Shown: positions 9,465 to 18,247 of the stretch, one piece after another
Position numbering within the stretch: the stretch's first letter is position 1
Layout: every line of letters starts with the position of its first letter
Source of the DNA: Dyadobacter sp. UC 10
GTDB lineage: Bacteria; Bacteroidota; Bacteroidia; Cytophagales; Spirosomataceae
Assembly (NCBI RefSeq): GCF_008369915.1
Contig: NZ_VSRN01000001.1
Coordinates: 3,158,501 to 3,222,500 of the forward strand
Length of the DNA stretch: 64,000 nt
Direction: 5' to 3'
The notes under the pieces: model-generated
Told to the model about the DNA's origin: nothing
Database searches by the model: none
What the model saw: the letters and a program-made list of their open reading frames with translations, nothing else
Position numbers and translations under genes: made by a program

Positions 9465-11386
9465 GCTTCCGCATAATTAGCACTTTCTTGAAATAGCAGA
9501 CTGATCAGCTTTTTGTACTGAGAAAAGTCAGGAATAAGCAGCTGAGCGCCAGCTTTGACAAGCCGGGGCCGTTTCGCCGGGTTATGCCCAAAACGCTGAA
9601 CTTCGTTACTCGTTATTCCAACTGCTATTCCGCCTGCCCGCCTGCCTTCCCTGATCTCATCAGGCCCGTCGCCGAACACGGCCAGCTCATTCCCGCGAAG
9701 CCCGTTTTCCTGAATGATCTTCTCAATGATCATCTTCTTCGAAAACTTGGTGTAATCTTTCAATGCGCCGTAAATCCCGCCGTCAAACAAATGTGCATAA
9801 CCCAGCATTTCGGCTTCGTTTTTAACATCGTCCACATCCGTTCCGCTGGCGAGGTACATTCTTACGCCTCTTGCGCTGAGTTCGTGGAGGAAAGCTACGG
9901 CTCCTTTCATTGTATAATCGTCTGGGCCGAGTTCTCCGCTGCTCAGCCTTTCCATTCTTTTGCTGACCATTTCCATCAATCCATCATTGTATAACTCTTT
10001 GTATTGAAATTTATCCAGAATTTTTTCCTCCGGTACAAAGCCAAAATCGCGCACCAGATTAACCAAACCCTCCATTTGATAAATCGTCTGAATACCGGTT
10101 GTTTTATGGATAAATTCCTTCACTTCCAGCTGTACCTTGTGAAATGTCCCGGCGTCAATGCTGTCGTACCGGTCCCCCAAAATAGATTTCATCATGACCG
10201 GCTCCATAATTTCCTCCCAGCCCTGGCGGAGGGAGCTGATCGTACCGTCGTGGTCGAAAACCGCATAGCGGATATGGCCGAGCTGATCCAGAATGGAAGG
10301 GAAGCACAATTCAAATTCGGTATCCTGCAAGTAAACTGCATTGCGCTCATTTTCAGCCAGCTCTGCATTGAAAATGTAATCGGGCTCCTTGCTGATCTCC
10401 AATATCTCTGCCGGGCTGGCAGTACCGGTCGTAAACAGTTTTTGAACCGTAACCCCTGCTGCAAAGTTGGCAAATTCAGCGGCTTGCGCGGGAGGTACAC
10501 CAGCTGCGACGCAAAGTGTAATCGCGCTGATTGCGGTGTCGCCGGCACCAACGGTATCGAGCTTGTTTTTTAACTGCAATCCCGGCACTTCACTATACCT
10601 GTTTTTATCAAAAGCGATGATCCCACGTTCACCACAGGTTACGAAAACGGGTTTCCGGGATTTACTAAAAACCTGATTACCATATTTGATAACATCTTTT
10701 ATGGTAATGCTTTCATCGGGTGTAACGTGCATTCCCGCCAGCGAGGCGATTTCCCGGTCGTTGGCTTTCAGGAATGTATTTTCAAAACGATCATTGAAAT
10801 GGCGTGAATCGAGCATCACGATTTTGTGGCTGTATTTAGCAAAAAGCCGGTTCGCCGCAGCAATGAAAGATTCGTTATTTATGCTGCCTGTAACCTGCTG
10901 GTTGAAGATCAATGCGTCACATTCTTCCAGCGCGTTTTCAAGTGCTCCCAATAGCAACTCGTCTGTTTCGCCGCTTCTTTTGTTAAAAACCCCGAAATCA
11001 ATGCGAGGCTGCTCTTTTCCGTCTATGATCCTTTTGAGATAGCAATAGGTGGTAAAATCTTTTTCCTGAACAAAAAGTCCGGCGGTATCTGCCCCGAGCT
11101 GCGTTAATTGTGCGCTCAGTTCTCTGCCCTGCATATCATTTCCAACCGTACCGATCACCCTGATCCCGGCAGGATTGAGTGCCGCCAGATTGGCAACCAC
11201 GTTCCCGGCCCCGCCCGGTGTGTAATAATGTGTTGAAACGGCTTCAGTCCACAAACCCGTCTCAATGGATACTTCCGAACCCCGTTCGTCCATTACCCAG
11301 TATGCGTCCAGGCAGAAGTCGCCATATACGGCTATTTTGACCGTTGAAATTTTTTTTAGAATAATGGAGATGCTATTCTCGTCCAT
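9461..11386 (-). CDS. PfkB-family sugar kinase fused to HAD-family phosphatase
   Basis: A 641-residue fusion. Residues 1 to about 335 are a ribokinase/PfkB kinase: the N-terminal substrate region has GGAGNVVANLAAL, and the catalytic/anion-hole motif DTVGAGDTA lies near residue 277. Residues about 365-620 are a HAD hydrolase with motif I DHDGT (nucleophile and acid/base Asp), motif II in LASGTDVDDV, and motif IV in VFGDGPDE. The kinase part resembles HldE/RfaE-like kinases as much as KDG kinases. The first gene of the seven-gene minus-strand cluster, it overlaps the next by 4 bp. A kinase and a phosphatase in one chain could act on successive intermediates or set a phosphosugar level; which is not visible. 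KDG phosphorylation after UxuA is one candidate role. Confidence 0.82.
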   Translation of the reverse strand: MDENSISIILKKISTVKIAVYGDFCLDAYWVMDERGSEVSIETGLWTEAVSTHYYTPGGAGNVVANLAALNPAGIRVIGTVGNDMQGRELSAQLTQLGADTAGLFVQEKDFTTYCYLKRIIDGKEQPRIDFGVFNKRSGETDELLLGALENALEECDALIFNQQVTGSINNESFIAAANRLFAKYSHKIVMLDSRHFNDRFENTFLKANDREIASLAGMHVTPDESITIKDVIKYGNQVFSKSRKPVFVTCGERGIIAFDKNRYSEVPGLQLKNKLDTVGAGDTAISAITLCVAAGVPPAQAAEFANFAAGVTVQKLFTTGTASPAEILEISKEPDYIFNAELAENERNAVYLQDTEFELCFPSILDQLGHIRYAVFDHDGTISSLRQGWEEIMEPVMMKSILGDRYDSIDAGTFHKVQLEVKEFIHKTTGIQTIYQMEGLVNLVRDFGFVPEEKILDKFQYKELYNDGLMEMVSKRMERLSSGELGPDDYTMKGAVAFLHELSARGVRMYLASGTDVDDVKNEAEMLGYAHLFDGGIYGALKDYTKFSKKMIIEKIIQENGLRGNELAVFGDGPDEIREGRRAGGIAVGITSNEVQRFGHNPAKRPRLVKAGAQLLIPDFSQYKKLISLLFQESANYAEA

Positions 11387-11843
11387 AAATATGAGCTGGT
11401 GAGTTTAGGAATATTTGATGTGTTCTCGGGGTAATATACTCTCCGAAACTGGTGGCGGGCTATCCGTTTCCCGCGCATTTATACGCAGTGTTAAAAAAAT
11501 GTTAAGAAAAATTTGTGACCGGATTACTGAAATTACGTCTAAAGGAAGTACAGATTTTTTAACCTGAAACAGTAAAAATGCCTTCTCGTGAAGCGAATGC
11601 TAAGCATTTATAATGAAACTGTTAAATCCCGATCCTTTGCGCAAAATGAAGATATTTTTACGCACTTTGCGATTTGAAATCTAAAATCAGGATGTAGTTT
11701 TATCAAACATTTGCAAGGCACCATTCAATACAAAACATCGCGGATAGATTAACGGGCAAAATTATCGGCTGTATCCGGGCTGTTTTGAACAACATTATTT
11801 TTTAGTGAGAACCCTTTTTCTACTACGATAAACCTGATCCACC
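11387..11843. other. Divergent intergenic region, 457 bp
   Basis: No coding frame or RNA gene is apparent between the divergent PfkB-HAD and sigma-factor genes. The region should hold promoters for both directions. I could not find a full TTTG / TAnnTTTG pair on either strand; a lone TAATTTTG (minus strand, 11755-11762) lacks a well-placed upstream element. A small palindrome, AATGC TAA GCATT, lies near 11598-11610. Confidence 0.4.
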
Positions 11844-12383
11844 GTGGCCTGTCCTGATGAAATTACCCTGCAAAAAGTAACCGAAGGCGATGAAGCCGCC
11901 TTTGCTGAACTCTATAACTACTACAAATCTCCCGCCCTGCGCTTCACGACATCGCTTTTAAAGGATGAGGAAGAGGCGGAGAATATGGTTCAGGACGTTT
12001 TCATCAAAATATGGGTGAAACGCGCACATATCAAGCCCGATTACAATTTTAACTCCTACCTGTTTACCTGCCTGCGCAATATGGCTTTCGATTATTTCAA
12101 AAAAGTTGAGAAAAGCGAGTTGCTGCGGAAAAACTATATGGAGATGATCAGGGTAGCCGGAGAGGATGAAAAAGAAGAAAATGAAAGAAGGATTAACCTT
12201 GTCCAGGCAGCGGTGGATTCGCTTTCGATCAAAAGGAAGCAGATTTTGAAACTGAATATTGAAGAGGGTAAATCTTATCAGGAAATCGCCGAATTTCTGA
12301 GGATATCTAAAAATACCGTCAAAAACCAGCTCGTGAAGGCAAAGCAGATCCTGCGGGATAAAGTTGATTTCGCTACGGTCTGA
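11844..12383 (+). CDS. RNA polymerase sigma-70 factor, ECF (FecI-like) subfamily
   Basis: A 179-residue ECF sigma factor. Region 2 spans about residues 20-85 (AFAELYNYY, EEEAENMVQDVFIKIW, FNSYLFTCLRNMAFDY). Region 4 spans about residues 120-175, with the helix-turn-helix SYQEIAEFLRISKNTVKNQL. It is of the type greatly expanded in Bacteroidota. Usually such genes precede a FecR-like anti-sigma gene and a SusC/SusD pair; here neither follows, so it is an orphan in this window. The start is GTG at 11844, chosen because the DEITLQKVTEGDEAAF segment is the normal family N-terminus. A strong convergent terminator follows. Confidence 0.92.
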   Translation: MACPDEITLQKVTEGDEAAFAELYNYYKSPALRFTTSLLKDEEEAENMVQDVFIKIWVKRAHIKPDYNFNSYLFTCLRNMAFDYFKKVEKSELLRKNYMEMIRVAGEDEKEENERRINLVQAAVDSLSIKRKQILKLNIEEGKSYQEIAEFLRISKNTVKNQLVKAKQILRDKVDFATV

Positions 12384-12408
12384 GCCGAAATATTTCTGAA
12401 TTCAATAA

Positions 12409-12445
12409 AAAACCAGAAGCCGCAAAGCTTCTGGTTTTCATTTTT
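12409..12445. terminator. Bidirectional Rho-independent terminator
   Basis: A perfect 12-bp stem (12409-12420 with 12427-12438) and a 6-base loop CGCAAA, with A-rich sequence on the left and T-rich on the right. It lies between the convergent sigma-factor and lipoprotein genes, so it can serve both strands. Confidence 0.85.
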
Positions 12446-12458
12446 ACGACCTAACTTC

Positions 12459-13073
12459 TTATTTCAATCCCGCCAATTCCGTAAGATCAATATCTTTCAG
12501 AGCTTCTTTAAGCTGGTCGACCGATACATTGTCCCCCTCGACGTTTACTACATAGCGATCAGCGACAAGTACATTGATCTCTCCTGATTTACTGGCGTTA
12601 TTATACTTCTCAAATGCTTTGTAACCTTCGAGTTGCGTGGTTTTTTCGTAGCCATCCGTCGTCTCCTTATCGATTTCAGCCATCGACCAGGTAGCCAGCG
12701 CCATCGTAGATACACCAGCTATCCCGCCGGTATCGACGATTTCAATTTTAAGAGATGCATTGTTATCTCCTTGGTACCTGGCCTGCGCCGTGGAAACGGT
12801 AAAGCCCATCGCGCCGGATTTTTCGCCGGTGGCTTCAGTGCGTTTCAGACCGATCAGGTTTTCCGGCATCAATTCTTTCAGTTTCCGGAAATCAATAGGG
12901 TCAACAGCCTCCCGCTTGCCCATTTCTTTGGCTTTGTCGGCCAGCGCCTGCAGTGCATCGGCAGGATTTTCACTCTCCTCGATCTGCTCTGAGGTGTTTT
13001 CTTCCTTATTACCGCAACTTGCAAGAAGCAATACAGCGGCGAAAGTAAAACCCAGGATGGATGATGTTTTCAT
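12459..13073 (-). CDS. Uncharacterised lipoprotein
   Basis: A 204-residue protein with an SPII signal: MKTSSILGFTFAAVLLLASC followed by GNKEEN. After a Glu/Ser-rich linker there is a mixed alpha/beta region (EAVDPIDFRKLKELMPENL...GLKRTEATGE). Later segments alternate strands (SLKIEIVDTGG, ...VLVADRYVVNVEGDNV) and end in a helix, VDQLKEALKDIDL. This resembles small lipoproteins common in Cytophagales that have no assigned function. It lies 50 bp downstream of lgt on the same strand and could be cotranscribed with it. Confidence 0.75.
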   Translation of the reverse strand: MKTSSILGFTFAAVLLLASCGNKEENTSEQIEESENPADALQALADKAKEMGKREAVDPIDFRKLKELMPENLIGLKRTEATGEKSGAMGFTVSTAQARYQGDNNASLKIEIVDTGGIAGVSTMALATWSMAEIDKETTDGYEKTTQLEGYKAFEKYNNASKSGEINVLVADRYVVNVEGDNVSVDQLKEALKDIDLTELAGLK

Positions 13074-13123
13074 CTTTTTGAAATTTTGTTTCCTTCAAAT
13101 TTAAATAAAAGAAACAAAGGAAT

Positions 13124-13975
13124 TCAGCGGTTATGAGTTACCGGTACAGCATTTCCCGGTATTGGTATTTTTTTCGATTGAATGATAAAATAGATACCGA
13201 GCAACACGGCCGGAATACTTAATATCTGTCCCATATTCAGCGCATAATTCGCTTCAAATGCTTCCTGGTTTTCTTTCAAAAACTCATATAAAAAACGCAG
13301 GGTAAAGACCCAAACAAGGAAAACACCTACCATGAGGCCGCGCGGAGTGGCGGCCTTGTATCTGTTCCAGATCGCGAAAAGCACAAAGACGAGAATGAAG
13401 CACGATATTGATTCATACAATTGTGCAGGGTGGCGGGGTATCTGACGGAATTCGGTGTTATTCAGGAATACAAAACCCCAGGGAACGTCTGTCGGCTTGC
13501 CTACGATTTCGGAATTCATGAGATTTCCGAAACGAATAAATGCGCCACCCAATGCGACGGTAATAATGATGCGGTCGATCACATACAGAAATGTCTGACC
13601 GGTGCCTCTCCTTGACCGTGCGTACAACCATAACCCAATGAGCACGCCGATTGCTGCACCGTGGCTGGCCAAGCCGGAGTAGGGCGGAATAAGTACTTCA
13701 AGCGGATTACGGAATAGTGTTTCGGGTTCGTAAAAAATAAAATGTCCGATTCGCGCACCGACTACAATTGACAAAACCATGGTAAGTGTCAATGCATCAA
13801 TATCATCGAGGGAGCGGCCTTCTTTTTTAAAAATATGGATGACGATCTGTTGGCCAACTAAAAAGCCAAGTGCGAAAAGCAGACCATACCAACGTACCGG
13901 AAAGGGCCCAACGCCAAAAAATTCGGGAATGGTAAATATTTCTGGACTGGCGTCCCACAGAATGTACGAAATCAT
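13124..13975 (-). CDS. lgt: Prolipoprotein diacylglyceryl transferase
   Basis: Lgt transfers diacylglycerol from phosphatidylglycerol to the lipobox Cys of prolipoproteins at the inner membrane. The 283-residue chain has seven hydrophobic segments. The conserved region around IRFGNLMNSEIVGKPTDVPW contains the Lgt signature, HGAAIGVLIG the conserved early His-Gly, and RHPAQLYES the late conserved block. The N-terminus VRWYGLLFALGFL is also characteristic. Size and order match the family. The many SPII lipoproteins in this window would be its substrates. Confidence 0.96.
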   Translation of the reverse strand: MISYILWDASPEIFTIPEFFGVGPFPVRWYGLLFALGFLVGQQIVIHIFKKEGRSLDDIDALTLTMVLSIVVGARIGHFIFYEPETLFRNPLEVLIPPYSGLASHGAAIGVLIGLWLYARSRRGTGQTFLYVIDRIIITVALGGAFIRFGNLMNSEIVGKPTDVPWGFVFLNNTEFRQIPRHPAQLYESISCFILVFVLFAIWNRYKAATPRGLMVGVFLVWVFTLRFLYEFLKENQEAFEANYALNMGQILSIPAVLLGIYFIIQSKKIPIPGNAVPVTHNR

Positions 13976-14025
13976 GTGAAAGGGTTGTTATTTGTCAAAT
14001 ATACTATTTTGAGACAAGAAGATAA

Positions 14026-14235
14026 ATGAAATTTTTACTCATAGGATTGGTCCGGATCTACCAGGGTGTACTATCGCCGTACCTGCCGAATTCGTGCCGG
14101 TATACGCCCACTTGTTCTCAATATATGATCGAAGCCATTCAGAAATACGGGCCTTTTAAAGGCACCTGGCTAGGGTTGAAACGATTTTCAAGGTGTCACC
14201 CCTGGGGCGGGCACGGGCATGATCCCGTTCCCTGA
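14026..14235 (+). CDS. yidD: Membrane protein insertion efficiency factor YidD
   Basis: A 69-residue protein with the full YidD signature: [17 protein letters not shown] start, [16 protein letters not shown], then [20 protein letters not shown]. YidD is a small amphipathic inner-membrane-associated protein that assists YidC-dependent insertion. The usual rnpA/yidC neighbours are absent here. It starts 50 bp from the divergent lgt gene and its stop abuts the convergent MoxR gene. Confidence 0.95.
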   Translation: MKFLLIGLVRIYQGVLSPYLPNSCRYTPTCSQYMIEAIQKYGPFKGTWLGLKRFSRCHPWGGHGHDPVP

Positions 14236-15189
14236 TCAGCCGATCGCAACCTTTCTGAGGATCGAATCAATGATGGTCATCGTGCGCACGCCGTCAGCTT
14301 CGGCTTCATAATTGAGCAGGATCCGGTGGTTCATAATATCCGGGGCAAGCTCCTTGATGTCTTCAGGCAACACATAGTCCCTTCCTTCCAGATAGGCCAG
14401 TGCTTTTGCCGCGCGGTTAAGATAGATCGTGGCGCGCGGAGATACCCCGAACTGAATGTAACGCGCCTCTTCGCGCAAACCGTAGTCGAGCGGGCGGCGG
14501 GTAGCGAACACGAGCTCGATAATATACCTTTCGAGGGTGTCGGAGATGTTCACTTTATTCACATTATCGCGTATCGCAAAAATGTCTTCTTTATTTAATA
14601 TCGGCCTGATCTGGTAATCATAGTTGATATCCGACATGCGCCGCATAACTTCCAGTTCTTTCGCTTTGTCAAGGTAATCCACATATACCTTCATCATAAA
14701 CCGGTCGATCTGGGCCTCGGGCAGCGGATAGGTACCTTCCTGTTCCACCGGGTTTTGGGTGGCGAGCACTACAAATGGGCGGTCGAGCAGATAAGTTTCG
14801 TCTCCGATCGTCACCTGTTTTTCCTGCATTGCCTCGAGAAGCGCAGACTGCACTTTCGCCGGAGAACGGTTTACTTCATCGGCCAGGATCAGGTTTGAGA
14901 AGATAGGACCCTTTTTTACCTCGTAATCACCGATTTTCGGTTTATAGATCATCGTCCCGATCAAATCGGCAGGCAGCAGGTCGGGCGTAAACTGAATGCG
15001 TTTGAATTCGAGGTGAAGTACCTTGGCCATTACATTGATTGTCAAGGTTTTGGCGAGCCCCGGAACACCTTCAAGTAATATATGACCGCCGGTGAAGAGG
15101 CCAATCAGCAGCCGGTTCAGCAGTTTATCCTGCCCCACCACTACCTTGCCCATTTCATCGAGCACTTCCTTTATTTTTTCTATGTACAT
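14236..15189 (-). CDS. MoxR-family AAA+ ATPase
   Basis: A 317-residue MoxR ATPase. Walker A is EGVPGLAKT near residue 40 and Walker B is LILADEVNR near residue 105; QNPVEQEGTYPLPEAQ-type sensor 1 and ATRRPLDYGLREEARY-type C-terminal blocks follow. MoxR proteins act as chaperone-like ATPases, often with VWA-domain partners and DUF58 proteins. Neither partner is visible next to it here. It abuts yidD tail to tail and lies 25 bp downstream of prmC on the same strand. Confidence 0.93.
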   Translation of the reverse strand: MYIEKIKEVLDEMGKVVVGQDKLLNRLLIGLFTGGHILLEGVPGLAKTLTINVMAKVLHLEFKRIQFTPDLLPADLIGTMIYKPKIGDYEVKKGPIFSNLILADEVNRSPAKVQSALLEAMQEKQVTIGDETYLLDRPFVVLATQNPVEQEGTYPLPEAQIDRFMMKVYVDYLDKAKELEVMRRMSDINYDYQIRPILNKEDIFAIRDNVNKVNISDTLERYIIELVFATRRPLDYGLREEARYIQFGVSPRATIYLNRAAKALAYLEGRDYVLPEDIKELAPDIMNHRILLNYEAEADGVRTMTIIDSILRKVAIG

Positions 15190-15214
15190 TTAGTAGTGTC
15201 GTTTTTAGCAGGCA

Positions 15215-16075
15215 TTAGCCCCAAATCGCTCTCACAAACCGGTCTTTTCCATTGATATCACGAAGGATTTCAACATTGCGGTAATTCCTTTCTTCAAATA
15301 CCTTTTTTGTTTCGGTGCCAAAATGCTCATTGATCTCCACGTAGCATTTTCCGTTTGATTTCAGGTAATGTGTGCCAAAATCGGCGATGGCTTTGTAAAA
15401 AAGAAGCGGGTCACTGTCTTCAACAAATAGCGCTTCATGCGGTTCGAATCGCAGCACGTTGGGGCGCATATGCTCCTGCTCAGAGTAGGTAACATAAGGC
15501 GGATTACTTACGATACAGTCGAATTGAGGGATATTTCCGGGTAAAGGCAGGGTCATATTGAGCATATCCTGCTTTGCAAAAGTGACGTCGGCGATCAGCT
15601 GGCGTGCATTTTCCTGGGCAACTTTAAGTGCCTCGTCAGAAACGTCCCAGGCATGAACGGAAACGTGGGGCAGAAATCTCGCAAGAACGATCGCAATGCA
15701 GCCGCTTCCCGTGCCAATATCCAGAATGGCAATGTCCTTATCAGGCTCAGCATAGTCCCTGGTCACCATTCTGACAAGTTCCTCAGTCTCAGGCCGCGGA
15801 ATGAGTACAGAGGAAGAAACCCGAAATTCCAGACCGCAAAACTCTGTCGAACCGATGATATGCTGGACAGGCTCGTTGTTATTGAGGCGGGAAATGATGT
15901 TGTCCCAGTCGGGTTGGGCGGCATTGTCCGGGATCGGGCGGTCAACCAGCACGTCGATGTTGCGGAGCCGCATATAATGTTCAAGCAACATGAATGTAAT
16001 TGCCTGAGACTCTTTTTCGGGATATACCGTTATTTTTTTTACAATGTATAAATATAGCTGGCGTGCCGAAGTCAT
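15215..16075 (-). CDS. prmC: Peptide chain release factor N5-glutamine methyltransferase
   Basis: PrmC methylates the GGQ glutamine of release factors RF1 and RF2 using SAM. The SAM-binding loop is ILDIGTGSGCIAIVLA and the catalytic NPPY motif is in VSNPPYVTYSEQEHMRPNV, followed by FEPHEALF. The N-terminal helical domain carries the usual PVQHIIG motif. A TTG at 16096 would extend the frame, but the ATG at 16073-16075 begins MTSARQLYLYIV, the expected N-terminus, giving 286 residues. The upstream region is shared with the divergent ribD gene. Confidence 0.94.
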   Translation of the reverse strand: MTSARQLYLYIVKKITVYPEKESQAITFMLLEHYMRLRNIDVLVDRPIPDNAAQPDWDNIISRLNNNEPVQHIIGSTEFCGLEFRVSSSVLIPRPETEELVRMVTRDYAEPDKDIAILDIGTGSGCIAIVLARFLPHVSVHAWDVSDEALKVAQENARQLIADVTFAKQDMLNMTLPLPGNIPQFDCIVSNPPYVTYSEQEHMRPNVLRFEPHEALFVEDSDPLLFYKAIADFGTHYLKSNGKCYVEINEHFGTETKKVFEERNYRNVEILRDINGKDRFVRAIWG

Positions 16076-16166
16076 TTCCAATGGTTTTAATAGCAATGTC
16101 GGAAAGTTAAGAAATTATGGGAACTCGCGAAAACTGTGTTTTCAGAGAGGTTTGTATTTTTGCCGG

Positions 16167-17234
16167 ATGGAGACTGATTTTCAATGGATGCGCAGGGCAC
16201 TGCAGCTCGCAGAACACGGCAGGGGAAATGTAAGCCCTAACCCGATGGTGGGTTGCGTTATTGTACACAATGACACAATAATCGGCGAAGGCTGGCACCG
16301 GCAATATGGCGGGCCGCATGCGGAGGTTTGGGCTATTGAAGATGCGGAGCAAAAAGGTAATGCCGCACTTTTGCCGGAGGCTACTGCTTTTGTAACACTT
16401 GAACCCTGCTCGCATACCGGCAAGACACCTCCCTGCGCCGATCTCCTGATCAGCAAAAGATTGAAAAAAGTAGTGATCTGCAATTCAGACCCCAATCCGC
16501 TGGTCTCGGGAAGGGGAGTCCGGAAATTAAGGGAAGCCGCTATTGAAGTCGAAACGGGCATTTTGGAGCAAGAAGGACTAGCGCTTAACAAACGCTTTTT
16601 TACAGCAATGACTGAGCGAAGGCCTTACATAATCCTCAAATGGGCAGAAACTGCGGATGGGTTTATAGGGCATTCAGAAGGCCCTCCGGTGCCGATCAGC
16701 GGTATGCTTTCCAATATGCGTGTTCATAAATGGCGTACTGAAGAGGATGCAATTCTGGTGGGATATAAAACCGCACTGGCAGATAACCCCAGATTGAACG
16801 TCAGGCATTGGGCAGGTAATAACCCGGTCAGGATCGTGCTTGACCGTTATTTACAGCTTCCGGCAAACCTGAACCTGTTTGACGGTTCACAGCCGTCTGT
16901 TGTCGTCAACTTCCTGGAAGAAACTGTTTTACCCACAGATCCTGAGCGATATGCTCAGGCCAATGCAGTAAGTTATCTTAAAATCAATTCCGGCGACGAT
17001 GAGATCCGACAGATGCTGAACGGGCTTTGGCAGCGCAAAATCCACTCGGTTTTTGTCGAGGGGGGAACAACGGTAATCAATGCTTTCCTGCAATCGGGAC
17101 TTTGGGATGAGATCAGGAGATGCCAGGGAGCGATTTCTATCGGGAAAGGCACGCCTGCACCTTCGCCCAAAGGCATTTATGTACATGCTGAAAAAGTTGA
17201 AAACGACCTTTGGACTTATTATTCAAAAGGTTAA
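16167..17234 (+). CDS. ribD: Bifunctional riboflavin biosynthesis deaminase/reductase
   Basis: RibD deaminates diaminohydroxyphosphoribosylaminopyrimidine and then reduces the product in riboflavin synthesis. The deaminase half has the zinc motifs HAEVWA and PCSHTGKTPPC. The reductase half includes LKWAETADGFIG, DAILVGYKTALADNPRLNVR and a late FVEGGTTVINAFL. The frame is open from 16044, but ATG 16167 (METDFQWMRRALQLAEHG) is the family start and gives 355 residues. A TATTTTTG element at 16154-16161 ends five bases before this ATG, so the transcript may be leaderless (inference). Its 3' end overlaps convergent aroE by 4 bp. Confidence 0.95.
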   Translation: METDFQWMRRALQLAEHGRGNVSPNPMVGCVIVHNDTIIGEGWHRQYGGPHAEVWAIEDAEQKGNAALLPEATAFVTLEPCSHTGKTPPCADLLISKRLKKVVICNSDPNPLVSGRGVRKLREAAIEVETGILEQEGLALNKRFFTAMTERRPYIILKWAETADGFIGHSEGPPVPISGMLSNMRVHKWRTEEDAILVGYKTALADNPRLNVRHWAGNNPVRIVLDRYLQLPANLNLFDGSQPSVVVNFLEETVLPTDPERYAQANAVSYLKINSGDDEIRQMLNGLWQRKIHSVFVEGGTTVINAFLQSGLWDEIRRCQGAISIGKGTPAPSPKGIYVHAEKVENDLWTYYSKG

Positions 17235-18004
17235 ACACTCCACAAGTTTTCTTCGTTGGTCCAGATTTCCCAGGCTTTCTCCGCCTGTAACTGCAACATT
17301 TTCAAACCATTTTGAACCGCAGCTCCCTGCTCGGCGCCTTTTTTCAAGAACAGCGTTTCGGCCGGATTATAAACCAGGTCATAGAGGTAATGTCTTTTAG
17401 TTACCCACTGGTAAGGCAGGTCGGGGCATTCCTCGGTATTGGGAAAAGTGCCCAGCGGCGTCGTATTGATGATGAGCAAATGTTCACGCATCATTTCTTC
17501 AGTCACTTCCTGATAAAAAATCGATTCCGTACTTTTTTGTCTGGATACAAGCTGGAACTCCACATGCAGGTCGCGCAACGCTACAACTACTGCCTTTGCA
17601 GCCCCGCCATTGCCCAAAACCAAAGCTTTGAAATTACTGCATGATTCACCTCGCTTGTCAAGCCATTCTACGAGCGACTGTCTGAAACCATAATAATCTG
17701 TATTAAATCCTTTTGTACTGCCATCTGCATAAATCTTGATCGTATTGACAGCGCCAATCCGCTCAGCCGAAGTGTCGTCCAGATCATCCAGGTATGCGAT
17801 CACATCCTGCTTATAGGGAATAGTAACATTAAGTCCCCTGAGGTCGGTTTTTTTTGCCAGCAGCGACGGCAAATCTTCCAGTGATTTCATTTCAAATAAT
17901 TCATAGCTGCTCTCTTTGATTTTTTCGCGAACGAACTTATCAGTAAAGTATCTCTTTGAAAATGAGTGAGTAAGGGGGTATCCGATTAAACCGTATAAAT
18001 CCAT
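17231..18004 (-). CDS. aroE: Shikimate dehydrogenase
   Basis: AroE reduces 3-dehydroshikimate to shikimate with NADPH. The 257-residue chain has the substrate-site start YGLIGYPLTHSFSKRYF, the catalytic Lys in NVTIPYKQDV, the catalytic Asp in FNTDYYGF, and the nucleotide-binding loop VLGNGGAAKAV. It ends with the conserved QAEKAWEIW region. It is convergent with ribD, overlapping by 4 bp, and the 243-bp gap upstream (18005-18247) is shared with the divergent subtilase gene. Confidence 0.95.
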   Translation of the reverse strand: MDLYGLIGYPLTHSFSKRYFTDKFVREKIKESSYELFEMKSLEDLPSLLAKKTDLRGLNVTIPYKQDVIAYLDDLDDTSAERIGAVNTIKIYADGSTKGFNTDYYGFRQSLVEWLDKRGESCSNFKALVLGNGGAAKAVVVALRDLHVEFQLVSRQKSTESIFYQEVTEEMMREHLLIINTTPLGTFPNTEECPDLPYQWVTKRHYLYDLVYNPAETLFLKKGAEQGAAVQNGLKMLQLQAEKAWEIWTNEENLWSV

Positions 18005-18247
18005 TTTGTTGCCGGCAGGTGCTGTTATGAAGCTGCTAAGTTAGACCAGTGGTGAGGCAATTGCAAAATTTTAATGTGACCAAAAGCCAGTTTGCACGTC
18101 TAAGTTGTAGACGTAATCACTGTTTGGTTCGAATAATGTAGAACCAGTTTGTGTAAATACCAACTAGGTTAAAAAAGTTAGCCCGAATTAATTTGTAAAA
18201 TGTTATCAAATACGGTAGAATTACCTAATATTCTTATCTGAAATTTT

